Shown here: positions 8,729 through 17,676 of the stretch, piece by piece
How the letters are laid out: each line of letters begins with the position of its first letter
How positions within the stretch are numbered: position 1 is the stretch's first letter
DNA from: Deltaproteobacteria bacterium
Lineage (GTDB): Bacteria; Desulfobacterota; DSM-4660; Desulfatiglandales; Desulfatiglandaceae
Direction: 5' to 3'
Assembly: GCA_003646815.1 (NCBI GenBank)
Contig: QMLQ01000003.1
Coordinates: 1-39,063 of the forward strand
DNA: 39,063 nucleotides
Made by a program: the position numbers and the translations under genes
The notes under the pieces: model-generated
What the model saw: the letters and a program-made list of their open reading frames with translations, nothing else
Told to the model about the DNA's origin: nothing
Database searches by the model: none

Positions 8729-9652
8729 AGGAAGTGAGAGTTCAATCAACCGGTCGAGGAGTGCCGACATGGCAAGACCCGCAGCACTTGCTGCCCGTGG
8801 AAAAAGGCTGTTTTCGGTCATCCCCGGTATGGTGTTTGTTTCAAGCATATAGATGTCTTCGCCGCTGACAATCATATCGGTCCTGCTCCATGCCTTGCAC
8901 TGCAGGGCATGGTGAGCTACCTTTGCACAATCCCTCAGCCTTTCGGCAATCGTTTCATCCAGGTCCGCTGGGCATATTTCGTTGGTCGCACCGGAGGTAT
9001 ACTTTGCCTCATAGTCAAAAAAATCATATGCGGCAGTGGGTACAATCTCAATGAGCGGCAAGGTCTCAAGGTCCCGGTTCCCGGTTACACAGCAGGTAAT
9101 CTCCCTGCCGCCTATGTATTCTTCCAGCATGACCTCGTCATCATAGAGCAACGCTTCTTTTATCCCTGCCAGGAGCGACTCTTCCGAATCACAGATGGAA
9201 ATGCCGAGGCTTGACCCTTCGGCAATGGGTTTCACCACTACTTTCCCACCAAAACTTTCCAAAAAGGCCCGTCCCTGAATTTTTTCTCCTCGTCTCCGGA
9301 TATGAAACCGTGGAACCTTCAACCCGACACCTTGGTAGAGATACTTGGTTATCTTCTTATTCAGGGCCATGGAACTGGAGAGCACCCCTGACCCCACGTA
9401 CGGAATACCGAGGAGATCGAGAAATCCCTGAATACGCCCATCTTCTCCCATCTTTCCATGGAGCAGGATGAAGGCCAGGTCAATGTTATCTTTATGTTCC
9501 AGGAGGGTCCCCAGGTGGTCTTTGGGATCATACAGCTCAACGTCATACCGCTCTTTGTCCAGAGCATCATACACCGTCTTCCCGCTTCCCAGCGATACCT
9601 CTCTCTCCCCGGACCACCCCCCCGCCAGAACCACTATCTTCTTTTTTCCCAT
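8711..9652 (-). CDS. ddl: D-alanine--D-alanine ligase
   Basis: VLAGGWSGEREVSLGSG, LHGKMGEDGRIQGFLDLLGIPYVGSGVLSSSMALNK, VVKPIAEGSSLG, ETNTIPGMTENSLFPRAASAAG. Confidence 0.95.
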   Translation of the reverse strand: MGKKKIVVLAGGWSGEREVSLGSGKTVYDALDKERYDVELYDPKDHLGTLLEHKDNIDLAFILLHGKMGEDGRIQGFLDLLGIPYVGSGVLSSSMALNKKITKYLYQGVGLKVPRFHIRRRGEKIQGRAFLESFGGKVVVKPIAEGSSLGISICDSEESLLAGIKEALLYDDEVMLEEYIGGREITCCVTGNRDLETLPLIEIVPTAAYDFFDYEAKYTSGATNEICPADLDETIAERLRDCAKVAHHALQCKAWSRTDMIVSGEDIYMLETNTIPGMTENSLFPRAASAAGLAMSALLDRLIELSLPSANPG

Positions 9653-9903
9653 GCTCCTGCTCCCCAAAAAAATTATTTTTTTCTTTTCCTCAAAAAATCT
9701 CCCCTGGTTTTTTCCACCGGAACCGGCTCAAAGGATTATGCTCTGATTCGGTATGCTTCCGGGTTGATGCAAAATCTTTGCCTGATTCAATGTGGCTCTC
9801 AAAACCTCCTCAAGAGCCGGAAAAATTGACAGGAAAATTTGAAATTATGGCAATTTTCATCGTTTTTGCGAGAAAAAAGCAGATCTCAAATGTGACATTT
9901 TTT

Positions 9904-9992
9904 TTACACAAATCTCTTTCTTCCAATAATATGTTGATATCACGACCAAACTTACGCATCAAATTTTTCTTTGTCAAACAGGCAGTTACACA
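9904..9992. other. AT-rich upstream region of the divergent dnaA with two TTACACA words
   Basis: TTACACA at 9904-9910 and 9986-9992 in an AT-rich noncoding stretch; no canonical TTATCCACA seen. Confidence 0.25.
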
Positions 9993-10162
9993 GAAGCAGG
10001 GAAATTAACTCGTAATATATGTATGTTAGCATCTGTCAAAAAAGGGAGTCAACCTAAATTACCGCTCTCCGCAATACCTTTTGACAGCGGGCCCGGATTT
10101 CAGTAAAAGCCCTTCTGTCAGTCTTGAAAATCAAACCCGTCACAATGCACCAATCTCCAGCA

Positions 10163-10178
10163 AGTTCAAAAGTTCAAA
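10163..10178 (+). repeat. tandem 8-bp direct repeat AGTTCAAA x2 just upstream of the dnaA-like RBS
   Basis: AGTTCAAAAGTTCAAA directly read, 15 nt before the ATG at 10194. Confidence 0.7.
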
Positions 10179-10193
10179 GGGAGTCATAATTTT

Positions 10194-11543
10194 ATGGAAG
10201 CCATTTGGGAAGGGGTGAAAGAACAAATAAAAGCGGAACTGTCCCAATCAAGCTTCTCCCTCTGGATAAAACCACTGACGTTTTCAGAAAAAAAGGACGG
10301 CACCGTTGTGCTCGCCTGCCCAAACAAGTTTTCAAAAAAATGGGTTACCGAAAATTATGCGGATCTGATCCAGGCAAAACTCCGTTCCGCGGCCGGCATT
10401 GATTGCGCTATCGGCTTTAAGGTTGCGCGCATCAAGAGGAAGGTTCTTCCGCCCCCTCTCGTGGCAAACGAAGGGCAGCTCCTGCTCCTGGATGTGCCGG
10501 GGAAACGAAACAACGGCCACAGGAAACTCAACACAAACTACACATTTGACCGCTTTGTGGTTGGTCGTTCCAATGAATTTGCGTACTCAGCGTCTAAAGC
10601 CCTGGCTGAGGGAGGCACATGGAATTACCATTCGCTGCTCATGCTTGCAAACACAGGCTTGGGGAAAAGTCACCTCTCCCAGGCTGTTGGCAACGCCATA
10701 TTAAATCAAAACCCCGCAAGTCGTATTTATTACATTACCGCCGAAGATTTCACTAACGAGATGATCTACTCGCTAAAACAGGGTCGTATTGAGGCATTCA
10801 AGAACAAATACCGGCACTCCTGTGACGTCCTCCTCCTGGAGGAGGTCCATTTTCTCAGCGGGAAGGAGAAAACCCAGCTCGAGCTTGGATACACCCTTGA
10901 TGTCCTTGCCAATGAAAACAAAAAGATTATTTTTACCAGCTCCCTGGCACCAAAAGACATTCCAAGCATGTCCAAGGAACTGACTTCCCGACTTACTTCG
11001 GGACTCATCACGTCCATCGGCAAACCAGATTATGAAACACGTATAAAAATCCTCACCAGAAAGGCCCTGGAGTTGGGGCTTGTCCTCTCTGACGACATTC
11101 TTTCTCTCTTTGCCCGTAATCTCAATTATGATGTACGTCAGATGGAGAGTGCCCTCAAGTGCCTCAAGGCCAGAAGCGAACTCCTCAACGTCAGAATAGA
11201 CATTGACCTTGCAAAAGAAGTCCTTGGATGCCTTGTTTCCCCCGATCGAACCATCGGACTTAAAGACATAGAAAAACTTGTCTGCAAGTATTACCGCGTC
11301 GATCCTGAAATGCTTCGATCCAATTCAAGAAAAAAGATGCATGCCTATCCCCGAAATGTGTATCTTTACCTCTGCAGGCAGCATACGGATGAAACGCTTG
11401 AAAATATCGCGAGTTCTGTCAAGAGAAGCCATTCAACCACCCTTTATGCATCTGAGGTCATTGATCGAAAGATAAAAACAGACGCCCAGATCAGAAACCA
11501 GATCATGTTCCTGAACCAGAAGCTCGACGAAATGAAGAAATGA
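10194..11543 (+). CDS. dnaA: DnaA-like replication initiator, divergent
   Basis: Domain architecture of DnaA: N-term LSQSSFSLWIKPL, NYTFDRFVVGRSNEFAYSAS, ANTGLGKSH, LLLEEVHFLSGKEKTQLE, SRLTSGL, YDVRQMESAL, C-term YPRNVYLYLCRQHTDETLENIASSVKRSHSTTL. Several signature positions altered. Confidence 0.9.
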   Translation: MEAIWEGVKEQIKAELSQSSFSLWIKPLTFSEKKDGTVVLACPNKFSKKWVTENYADLIQAKLRSAAGIDCAIGFKVARIKRKVLPPPLVANEGQLLLLDVPGKRNNGHRKLNTNYTFDRFVVGRSNEFAYSASKALAEGGTWNYHSLLMLANTGLGKSHLSQAVGNAILNQNPASRIYYITAEDFTNEMIYSLKQGRIEAFKNKYRHSCDVLLLEEVHFLSGKEKTQLELGYTLDVLANENKKIIFTSSLAPKDIPSMSKELTSRLTSGLITSIGKPDYETRIKILTRKALELGLVLSDDILSLFARNLNYDVRQMESALKCLKARSELLNVRIDIDLAKEVLGCLVSPDRTIGLKDIEKLVCKYYRVDPEMLRSNSRKKMHAYPRNVYLYLCRQHTDETLENIASSVKRSHSTTLYASEVIDRKIKTDAQIRNQIMFLNQKLDEMKK

Positions 11544-11797
11544 TCCACCTGGAAGACTCGTCATTCAAAAGATTTTGCCTGTGGTTCCTTATCGGCCTCT
11601 GTTTCCTCCTGGCGGGGTATCTCTTCCTGGTTCTTTCCCTTTCCATACTCATAGGGATCAGAGCAGTCCCCCAACCCGGCTCCTGGGTCCCCATTTTCTC
11701 CGGCAGTGTTTGTCTTATTCCAGTCCTCTGGGCCCTCATCAGGATTACAAAGCTGCTTCTCGCCCAGATGGCCGAAGAGGATATTGTCAATGTTTAG
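11540..11797 (+). CDS. small two-TM membrane protein, hypothetical
   Basis: 85 aa with two long hydrophobic segments; ATGA overlap with the dnaA-like stop. Confidence 0.65.
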   Translation: MIHLEDSSFKRFCLWFLIGLCFLLAGYLFLVLSLSILIGIRAVPQPGSWVPIFSGSVCLIPVLWALIRITKLLLAQMAEEDIVNV

Positions 11798-11859
11798 CCG
11801 GCATTTCTTACGGGCCTCTCCACTACCACAGGAGATTGCCAGTGAAAAATGCGGGTTAG
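11794..11859. repeat. MITE/REP-like hairpin element, short form (copy A)
   Basis: TTAGCCGGCATTTCTTACGGGC ... GCCAGTGAAAAATGCGGGTTAG terminal inverted ends; left end includes the stop codon of the preceding ORF. Confidence 0.65.
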
Positions 11860-12038
11860 CGTTCTTCCTGCTCATAAAAGGACAGAAGAAATGCTTCATC
11901 TTTGGGTGAGAGATTGAATCTGGCCGCTCCCTCTTCGATCAGTCGCGACAGTGAGGCATGGTCATCTTCTTTCCGTTTCTCCGAAATCCACTTGACCGCT
12001 TGCCTTACTTTCTCGCCCTTCGGTTGAATGGTGGCCAT
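11856..12038 (-). CDS. small conserved-looking soluble protein, hypothetical
   Basis: 60 aa MATIQPKGEKVRQAVKWISEKRKED...; strong Shine-Dalgarno (AAAGGAGGATACTAAAAATG on the minus strand). Confidence 0.65.
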   Translation of the reverse strand: MATIQPKGEKVRQAVKWISEKRKEDDHASLSRLIEEGAARFNLSPKDEAFLLSFYEQEER

Positions 12039-12073
12039 TTTTAGTATCCTCCTTTGTCAAAAACTCTTCGTTT

Positions 12074-13063
12074 CTATGCCCTACGGTCCGAATTCCCATG
12101 GATGTCATCCCAATTCAAACAGTCTGCCGGCCTTTTGCCCACCAAGCCGGCAAGCAGATTTTCTGCGGCCCTCAATGCCATCCTGCTCCTGGTCTCGACC
12201 GTTGCACTCCCCATATGGGGCAGCAGAACAACATTGTTGAGTTCTTTAAGTCCCGGCGTCAAGGCGGGTTCCTCTTCATACACGTCGAGCCCTGCACCGG
12301 CGATAGTTCTCTTTTCCAATGCCCTGACAAGAGCCTTTTCATCCACCACAGGGCCCCGCGAGGTATTAATTAAGTAGGCGGACTCTCGCATCATCGCCAA
12401 TTCTTTTTCGCCTATGAGATGGTGTGTATCAGGTGTCAATGGAACATGCAAGCTCACAAAATCCGCCCGGGAAAGCAGGCTTTCCATATCACGATAGGAA
12501 AGCTCCAATTCCCTTTCCTGCTCGGGAGCCATCCTCGTGCGGCTGTGGTAAAGGACTTCCATTTCAAAACCTCTTGCCCGCCGCGCAACCGCCTTTCCGA
12601 TTCTTCCGAGCCCGACAATCCCCAATGTCTTTCCTGAAACCTCATGGCCAAGGAAATACATTGGCGCCCAGAACCTGAATCCGCCCTCCCTTGTCATGAG
12701 GTCCCCTTCCACCAGCCGACGCGCGACCGCGAGCATAAGGGCAAAGGCCAGGTCTGCCGTGGCATCAGTGAGAACACCCGGTGTGTTTGAAACAGGGATT
12801 CCCCTTTTTGATGCCGCCTCAATATCTATATTGTCATAGCCCACGGCCATGTTTGCAATAACTCTCAGCCGGGGAGCATGCTGCAATAAATCATCGTCAA
12901 TCCGGTCGGTGATCATACAAAGGAGACCTTCTTTGTCTCCCACCATTTCTACGAACCTGCTCCTTTCCAAGGGACGGTCCTCTGTATGGAACTCTACAGC
13001 ATGCATCTCTCCCAGCAGGGACAGCACTTTCTCCGGAAGGTTTCCCGTGACCAGTACGTTCAT
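12074..13063 (-). CDS. D-isomer specific 2-hydroxyacid dehydrogenase (glyoxylate/hydroxypyruvate reductase-like)
   Basis: NMAVGYDNIDIEAASKRGIPVSNTPGVLTDATADLAFAL, LGIVGLGRIGKAVARRARGF, YLINTSRGPVVDEKALV, AGLDVYEEEP. Confidence 0.92.
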   Translation of the reverse strand: MNVLVTGNLPEKVLSLLGEMHAVEFHTEDRPLERSRFVEMVGDKEGLLCMITDRIDDDLLQHAPRLRVIANMAVGYDNIDIEAASKRGIPVSNTPGVLTDATADLAFALMLAVARRLVEGDLMTREGGFRFWAPMYFLGHEVSGKTLGIVGLGRIGKAVARRARGFEMEVLYHSRTRMAPEQERELELSYRDMESLLSRADFVSLHVPLTPDTHHLIGEKELAMMRESAYLINTSRGPVVDEKALVRALEKRTIAGAGLDVYEEEPALTPGLKELNNVVLLPHMGSATVETRSRMALRAAENLLAGLVGKRPADCLNWDDIHGNSDRRA

Positions 13064-13152
13064 ACTGCCCTCCTTTCTAAGTTTTTTCCCTGATCAATGC
13101 TGTTCAATTTTTGTACTTTGCACTCAGTACTTTGCACTTCGCACTGAATTAT

Positions 13153-13236
13153 GTCAAAGTCATTTTTCAAGCGCAACGCAGGAGCCATGCGGCTATCCGC
13201 CGCCACAGTAGATTACCCGTGAGAAGTGCGGGTTAG
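13153..13236 (+). repeat. MITE/REP-like element, right half (copy B)
   Basis: GTCAAAGTCATTTTTCAAGCGCAACGCAGGAGCCATGCGGCTATCCGCCGCCACAGTAGATTACCCGTGAGAAGTGCGGGTTAG; near-identical to 21075-21158. Confidence 0.85.
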
Positions 13237-13280
13237 TTGAGTCCAGGGAAAATATCCATTCTCCTGTAGACAAAATTCCC

Positions 13281-13346
13281 GCAAAAAGCGTCTTTGCAAA
13301 TAACGTTTCATGCGGGGAGAAACCCGCGAACGCCTGAACGGAAACG
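13281..13346 (+). promoter_or_regulatory. structured 5' leader of the FecR-domain gene
   Basis: Hairpins GCAAA..TTTGC (13281-13297), CGTTTC..GAAACG (13304-13346) enclosing GCGGG..CCCGC (13312-13327). Confidence 0.3.
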
Positions 13347-13362
13347 AAAAGGAGGGCTCAAT

Positions 13363-15201
13363 ATGAAAAAAATCACAGAAGAGCTCCTGCTCCTGCTCAT
13401 TTTGCTCATCATCATACCGTTTTCTTCTGTTTATGCCCAATGGGACCCTGAAGGATCGGAAGAAGCTATCCTTGTGGGCCGCCTATCGCATATTGAAGGG
13501 ACAGTCTCCCAGTACCTTCCTGATGAAGATCAATGGATTTCCGCTGAAGAAGATGCTCCTTTCGGAAAAGATGATATCCTGCAGTCCGGTCGAGATGGAA
13601 GAGCCGAGCTGATCATCCCTAATAATACCTGGATAAGGCTGGACAATGATACTCAAATGCACATTGTGTCACTCCAGGCTGACCGTACCCATGTCGCCAT
13701 AGATGCGGGGACTGTTCGTTTCTATAACAAAGGATCAAATGCCATCATCAGGGTTGCAACACCTTTCGGTTCTGTATCTGCTTCCTCCAGGAGCAGCTTT
13801 GACATTTACGTGGATGACGCGTCTGTCGAGGTTATTGCCTTGAAGGGACGGGTTTCCTTTGTCCACACGCCTGATAAGAAAGAGTATGAGGTCATGGCTG
13901 GGTCCACCTCTCTGCTGGCCGAGCGGCATCGGATCACTGCCGGAAAAGGAACTCTCGCCCGGGACTGGGAGATTTGGAACAACCGACGGGACAATCTGTG
14001 GCGCATGCGGGCGCAGGAAGATGGAAGATCCCGGGACTACCTTCCCCCGCCGCTTTCAGATGAATCATACGTCCTGGACTCCTATGGGAGATGGGTCAGG
14101 GTCTATTACGATGGGGCATACCGCACTTTGTGGCGTCCCGTCCGCATTGGAATCGGATGGGCCCCTTTCACCGTGGGAACTTGGATAATGTGGCACGGCG
14201 ATTACTGCTGGATTCCCGAAGAACCATTCGGCTATCTAACCCACCACTATGGAAATTGGGTGCTGGTAAACAATCTCTGGTACTGGGCCCCGCCTGCCAC
14301 CGGAATCAGTATCGGATTCGGTTCACCGTCCCTCCATATCGGATTCACCTGGTATCCGGGAAGGGTCGGTTGGGTACGTTCCGGTCCCTCCATCGGCTGG
14401 GTACCGCTGGCCCCCTACGAACCATATTACTGCCGCCATCGTTGGGGTCCGCGTGTGATTGTCGTAAAAAATGTTCGCGCAAAAACCATCATCGTGAAGG
14501 AAAGGCGATACAGGTACGCCCGCCACACGCTTATAGTCCGGGATAGAAATCACCTCCGGATCCACCGTAAGAAAAAAACCGGGGCCTTCGCGACAAGGAA
14601 GCGCCTGACAGCACCGTCTCAGAAAACACTTCGCGGGAAACCATGGAAGAAACAGGAACCCAAACGCAGGATAGACAGAAAACAGAAATATGAGCCACGG
14701 AGAACCCTTGTGGCCAGGGAACATAAGACCACCTCAAATCTAAGAAAAAAGCACCTCCGTCATGCGAATCTGAAAACGCTGCCGAAACCACATGCGGCGT
14801 ATCCGAAACTCGCATCTGCTGGGAGCACGGCTCATCATCCCGCAAAAAGAAGGGCCCTACGGAAAAAAAGAGAGGCACCGGCGCCAAAACTGGTCCGGAA
14901 ACGAAACAAGACGAAAAGGACAAAGTTGCCGGTGCGTCAACAGCGAACATTCGGCAGACAAAAACAACAGCACAAGGTTGAGCAGGCCCTCCAGGTTCCC
15001 CAATTCAGATCAAGACGTGAAAAGGCGAAACATGAATGGAGGCAGGTGAAAAAACAGCCACGGCGAGTCAAGGTCCACCCTGTGGGACGATTCAAGGCAA
15101 GAGCAGAACTTGAAGACCAACGAATGGCCCCGCTCCGATTTGTCCAAAGAGAACAACACCATCAGCGTTCATCTGCCAGGATGCCGGTCTGGCAAAGATG
15201 A
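13363..15201 (+). CDS. secreted FecR-domain / DUF6600-like protein with a very basic C-terminal tail
   Basis: Signal peptide LLLLLILLIIIPFSSVYAQ, FecR-like segment, YGRWVRVYYDGAYRTLWRPVRIGIGWAPFTVGTWIMW ... WVPLAPYEPYY, then ~230 aa Lys/Arg/His-rich tail. RBS AAGGAGGG before the ATG at 13363. Confidence 0.8.
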   Translation: MKKITEELLLLLILLIIIPFSSVYAQWDPEGSEEAILVGRLSHIEGTVSQYLPDEDQWISAEEDAPFGKDDILQSGRDGRAELIIPNNTWIRLDNDTQMHIVSLQADRTHVAIDAGTVRFYNKGSNAIIRVATPFGSVSASSRSSFDIYVDDASVEVIALKGRVSFVHTPDKKEYEVMAGSTSLLAERHRITAGKGTLARDWEIWNNRRDNLWRMRAQEDGRSRDYLPPPLSDESYVLDSYGRWVRVYYDGAYRTLWRPVRIGIGWAPFTVGTWIMWHGDYCWIPEEPFGYLTHHYGNWVLVNNLWYWAPPATGISIGFGSPSLHIGFTWYPGRVGWVRSGPSIGWVPLAPYEPYYCRHRWGPRVIVVKNVRAKTIIVKERRYRYARHTLIVRDRNHLRIHRKKKTGAFATRKRLTAPSQKTLRGKPWKKQEPKRRIDRKQKYEPRRTLVAREHKTTSNLRKKHLRHANLKTLPKPHAAYPKLASAGSTAHHPAKRRALRKKREAPAPKLVRKRNKTKRTKLPVRQQRTFGRQKQQHKVEQALQVPQFRSRREKAKHEWRQVKKQPRRVKVHPVGRFKARAELEDQRMAPLRFVQREQHHQRSSARMPVWQR

Positions 15202-15247
15202 TTTGCAGGGCACCTTCCCCTGTTGACATGGCATCGTTTTTGTCCTA

Positions 15248-15292
15248 TTGAGTGCACAGAGCCCGTGAGAAAAGCGGGCTAGTTGTGCTCAA
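15248..15292 (+). repeat. extended hairpin containing a single repeat end (copy C), possible terminator
   Basis: TTGAGTGCACAGAGCCCG-TGAGAAAAG-CGGGCTAGTTGTGCTCAA; core GCCCGTGAGAAAAGCGGGCTAG (15261-15282) matches the right ends of copies B and D. Confidence 0.65.
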
Positions 15293-15329
15293 CAGCATGT
15301 AAACCACTGTCAAAGGGGAATGGCACACC

Positions 15330-15962
15330 GTGCTCCACCAGGTTATTACGTGGATTGTCCAGACCGTAGCCCACTGGGGATATCCGGGTATTGTTGCCCT
15401 GATGTTTCTGGAATCCTCTTTTTTCCCTTTTCCCAGTGAGATCGTCATCGCGCCGGCCGGATACCTGGCGTTCAGAGGAGATATGTCCCTCTGGCTCGTC
15501 ATTGTCTGCGGCGTGTGTGGCAGCCTCCTGGGTGCCATATTCAACTACTGGCTGGCCATCCAATTTGGCAGACCTTTTTTTGAGAAATACGGCAGGTATT
15601 TATTCGTGAGCAGGAAGGCCCTGGACAGGGCTGATGGCTTCTTTCAGCGGCACGGGCATATCAGTACCTTCGTGGGTCGACTTCTGCCAGGTATCCGGCA
15701 ATACATATCCCTTCCCGCCGGGCTTGCGCGCATGAATTTCTCTCTTTTTTGTGTTTTCACAGCCCTCGGTGCAGGCATCTGGGTCGTCGTTCTTGCTCTT
15801 ACAGGGTTCCTGTTCGGTCAGAACCAGGCACTTCTCATGTCAAATATACACAGGATAAGTATCTGGCTGGTCCTCTTTTGTATCGGTGTGGTGGCGGTGT
15901 ACGTGTGGCGGAAAAAGAAGAAGTCCTTCAAGCCTCCTCATGCCACAAAACGCGGAGCGTAA
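15330..15962 (+). CDS. DedA/SNARE-associated family membrane protein
   Basis: [58 protein letters not shown]. Start is a GTG. Confidence 0.92.
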   Translation: MLHQVITWIVQTVAHWGYPGIVALMFLESSFFPFPSEIVIAPAGYLAFRGDMSLWLVIVCGVCGSLLGAIFNYWLAIQFGRPFFEKYGRYLFVSRKALDRADGFFQRHGHISTFVGRLLPGIRQYISLPAGLARMNFSLFCVFTALGAGIWVVVLALTGFLFGQNQALLMSNIHRISIWLVLFCIGVVAVYVWRKKKKSFKPPHATKRGA

Positions 15963-16710
15963 ATAACCCTATTGGAACTGTAATGATCGCCAAGGCGGCA
16001 GCCAGCCCGCGGGCCGCCGGGTAGCCGCTGTCAACAAACGGCAATGCCGCAGCGCACAATATCAGGAGAATCAAGAGGATACGCCTCAGCACTGGTCCGG
16101 CAGGCCATTTTCTACTGAGCCATATGCCTGTGCCTGCGGTCAGCCACCCGCCTCCGGCTCCCACGAGGACATCAACGGGCCAATGCACGCCGACCGTTAT
16201 GCGACTGAAACCCACCAGTGTGCCCAGGGCCAGGAAAAAGAGCCGCCACGGCCACTTCTCCAGCCTGAGTGCGACAATTCCCGCCATGGTAAAGGCCGTT
16301 GTCGCGTGACCGCTCGGAAAAGAGCCGTGTTTCAACATCGGGCCTATCACATGGAGCACTTCCGGGCCGAGGACCGCCGGCGGACGGGGCACATGGAGCC
16401 AGGCCTTCAGCGCATGCGACCAGACAAGAGAAAGCAGCCCTGCCAGAACGGCGCTCCATATGAGTTGATCATGAATTCGGGCGGCCGGCAACATGAGAGT
16501 GAGTGCCGTGAGCGTACCCCCCAGGAACGTTACGAGCTGCCAGACCACAGGCGATACTCTCCACCCTGCCTGATGAAGGGCAAGAAACAGCTGCCGGTTG
16601 CCTCCAGTCGTTTCTATGATGAGCGCCGCAGCAAGGAAGGCCGCGGCCGGAATCCAGCACCACCCGGAACCGACCCCTTCGGCAGGTAGATAGTTTGTCG
16701 AAGTTTTCAT
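15928..16710 (-). CDS. PAP2 superfamily phosphatase
   Basis: [38 protein letters not shown]. Confidence 0.9.
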   Translation of the reverse strand: MKTSTNYLPAEGVGSGWCWIPAAAFLAAALIIETTGGNRQLFLALHQAGWRVSPVVWQLVTFLGGTLTALTLMLPAARIHDQLIWSAVLAGLLSLVWSHALKAWLHVPRPPAVLGPEVLHVIGPMLKHGSFPSGHATTAFTMAGIVALRLEKWPWRLFFLALGTLVGFSRITVGVHWPVDVLVGAGGGWLTAGTGIWLSRKWPAGPVLRRILLILLILCAAALPFVDSGYPAARGLAAALAIITVPIGLFTLRVLWHEEA

Positions 16711-16966
16711 TTTTCATGACCTTCCGACGGACATATTGTGGAGTGCTCATTGGCCCTCTAACACATGAAGCCCTGCCCGTCAATGATGAAGGCACCGTGA
16801 ACTGACATATTGGCATGACAATAAATGAAAACCATTGACATTCAGGTGCTCTTGTGCACTCATAAAAGGAGATATAGCGCAAATGAAGGCCCAACGACAG
16901 GCACTTTTGGCGTGTATCTTGCAGAGAAAACCCATACTGCCATGACCAATGGCAAGAGAGAATAAC

Positions 16967-17575
16967 ATGAAAATATTATGTCCGCTTCACAATCATTTTC
17001 ACCTCAGTATTTCAGAGCGTTTGTCGGCCATCGTGCTGGTCTTTTTCGTTTTGCTTTGTCTTCCCATATCCCTCCATGCAGCACAATTCACGGTTGAGGA
17101 GGTTCTTGACGGAGACATGATCAGGGCAACGGGTCACGGCACGGAGATTACAGTACGGCTGGCGGGAATTGACGCCCCTGAACTCTGTCCTCAAGACAAC
17201 GACCTGGCGCAGCCATTCAGTGCCGAGGCAAAGCAATACCTTGAAAAACTTGTCCTCAACAAACGCGTTTCCCTCAGGAGTTATGGCGAGAAGAGATATG
17301 GAATCTTTTGGGGGGAGATTTTTCTGGGAAAAAAGAACATAAACCTTGAAATGATCAGGACCGGCTACGCCGAGGCCTACCGCGGCGAGTCGCCCAAGAA
17401 CCTTGATCTTGCCCCGTATTTTGAAACGGAAAAACAGGCAAGAGCAGCAAAAAAGGGAATTTGGGTGCAGGGGAAAAAGTATATAAGTCCCGTGGCATGG
17501 CGGAAGCGACAAAAGGCCAGGTGCTCCTTTGCTACCATCCTCTATAACTTATTGCGTCAGAAGGGGAAAAAGTGA
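16967..17575 (+). CDS. thermonuclease (SNase-like) family protein, secreted
   Basis: Signal-like N-terminus; VLDGDMIRA, VRLAGIDAPEL, QPFSAEAKQYLEKLV, LEMIRTGYAEAYRG. Confidence 0.9.
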   Translation: MKILCPLHNHFHLSISERLSAIVLVFFVLLCLPISLHAAQFTVEEVLDGDMIRATGHGTEITVRLAGIDAPELCPQDNDLAQPFSAEAKQYLEKLVLNKRVSLRSYGEKRYGIFWGEIFLGKKNINLEMIRTGYAEAYRGESPKNLDLAPYFETEKQARAAKKGIWVQGKKYISPVAWRKRQKARCSFATILYNLLRQKGKK

Positions 17576-17676
17576 TACGCTGTTTAGGAAAATCCCTGGT
17601 GATGAATAAGGCCTAGTGCTGCGCCTTCGAACAAGAATATCCAAAACCAGTTTTTTCTCCGGAAAGACACGCCATC

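Noticed and set aside
13111-13146. Quasi-repeat GTACTTTGCACT / CAGTACTTTGCACTTCGCACT
   Set aside because: Short imperfect duplication adjacent to repeat copy B; not strong enough as an independent feature.
15318-15333. TGGCAC word resembling a sigma-54 -24 element
   Set aside because: No properly spaced TTGC -12 element.
16835-16866. TTGACA with CATAAA as a sigma-70 promoter
   Set aside because: Spacer of 20 nt is too long for a confident call.
16883-16945. Possible 20-aa leader ORF (MKAQRQALLACILQRKPILP) upstream of the SNase-like gene
   Set aside because: RBS-like sequence present but too short and without an attenuation signature to support.
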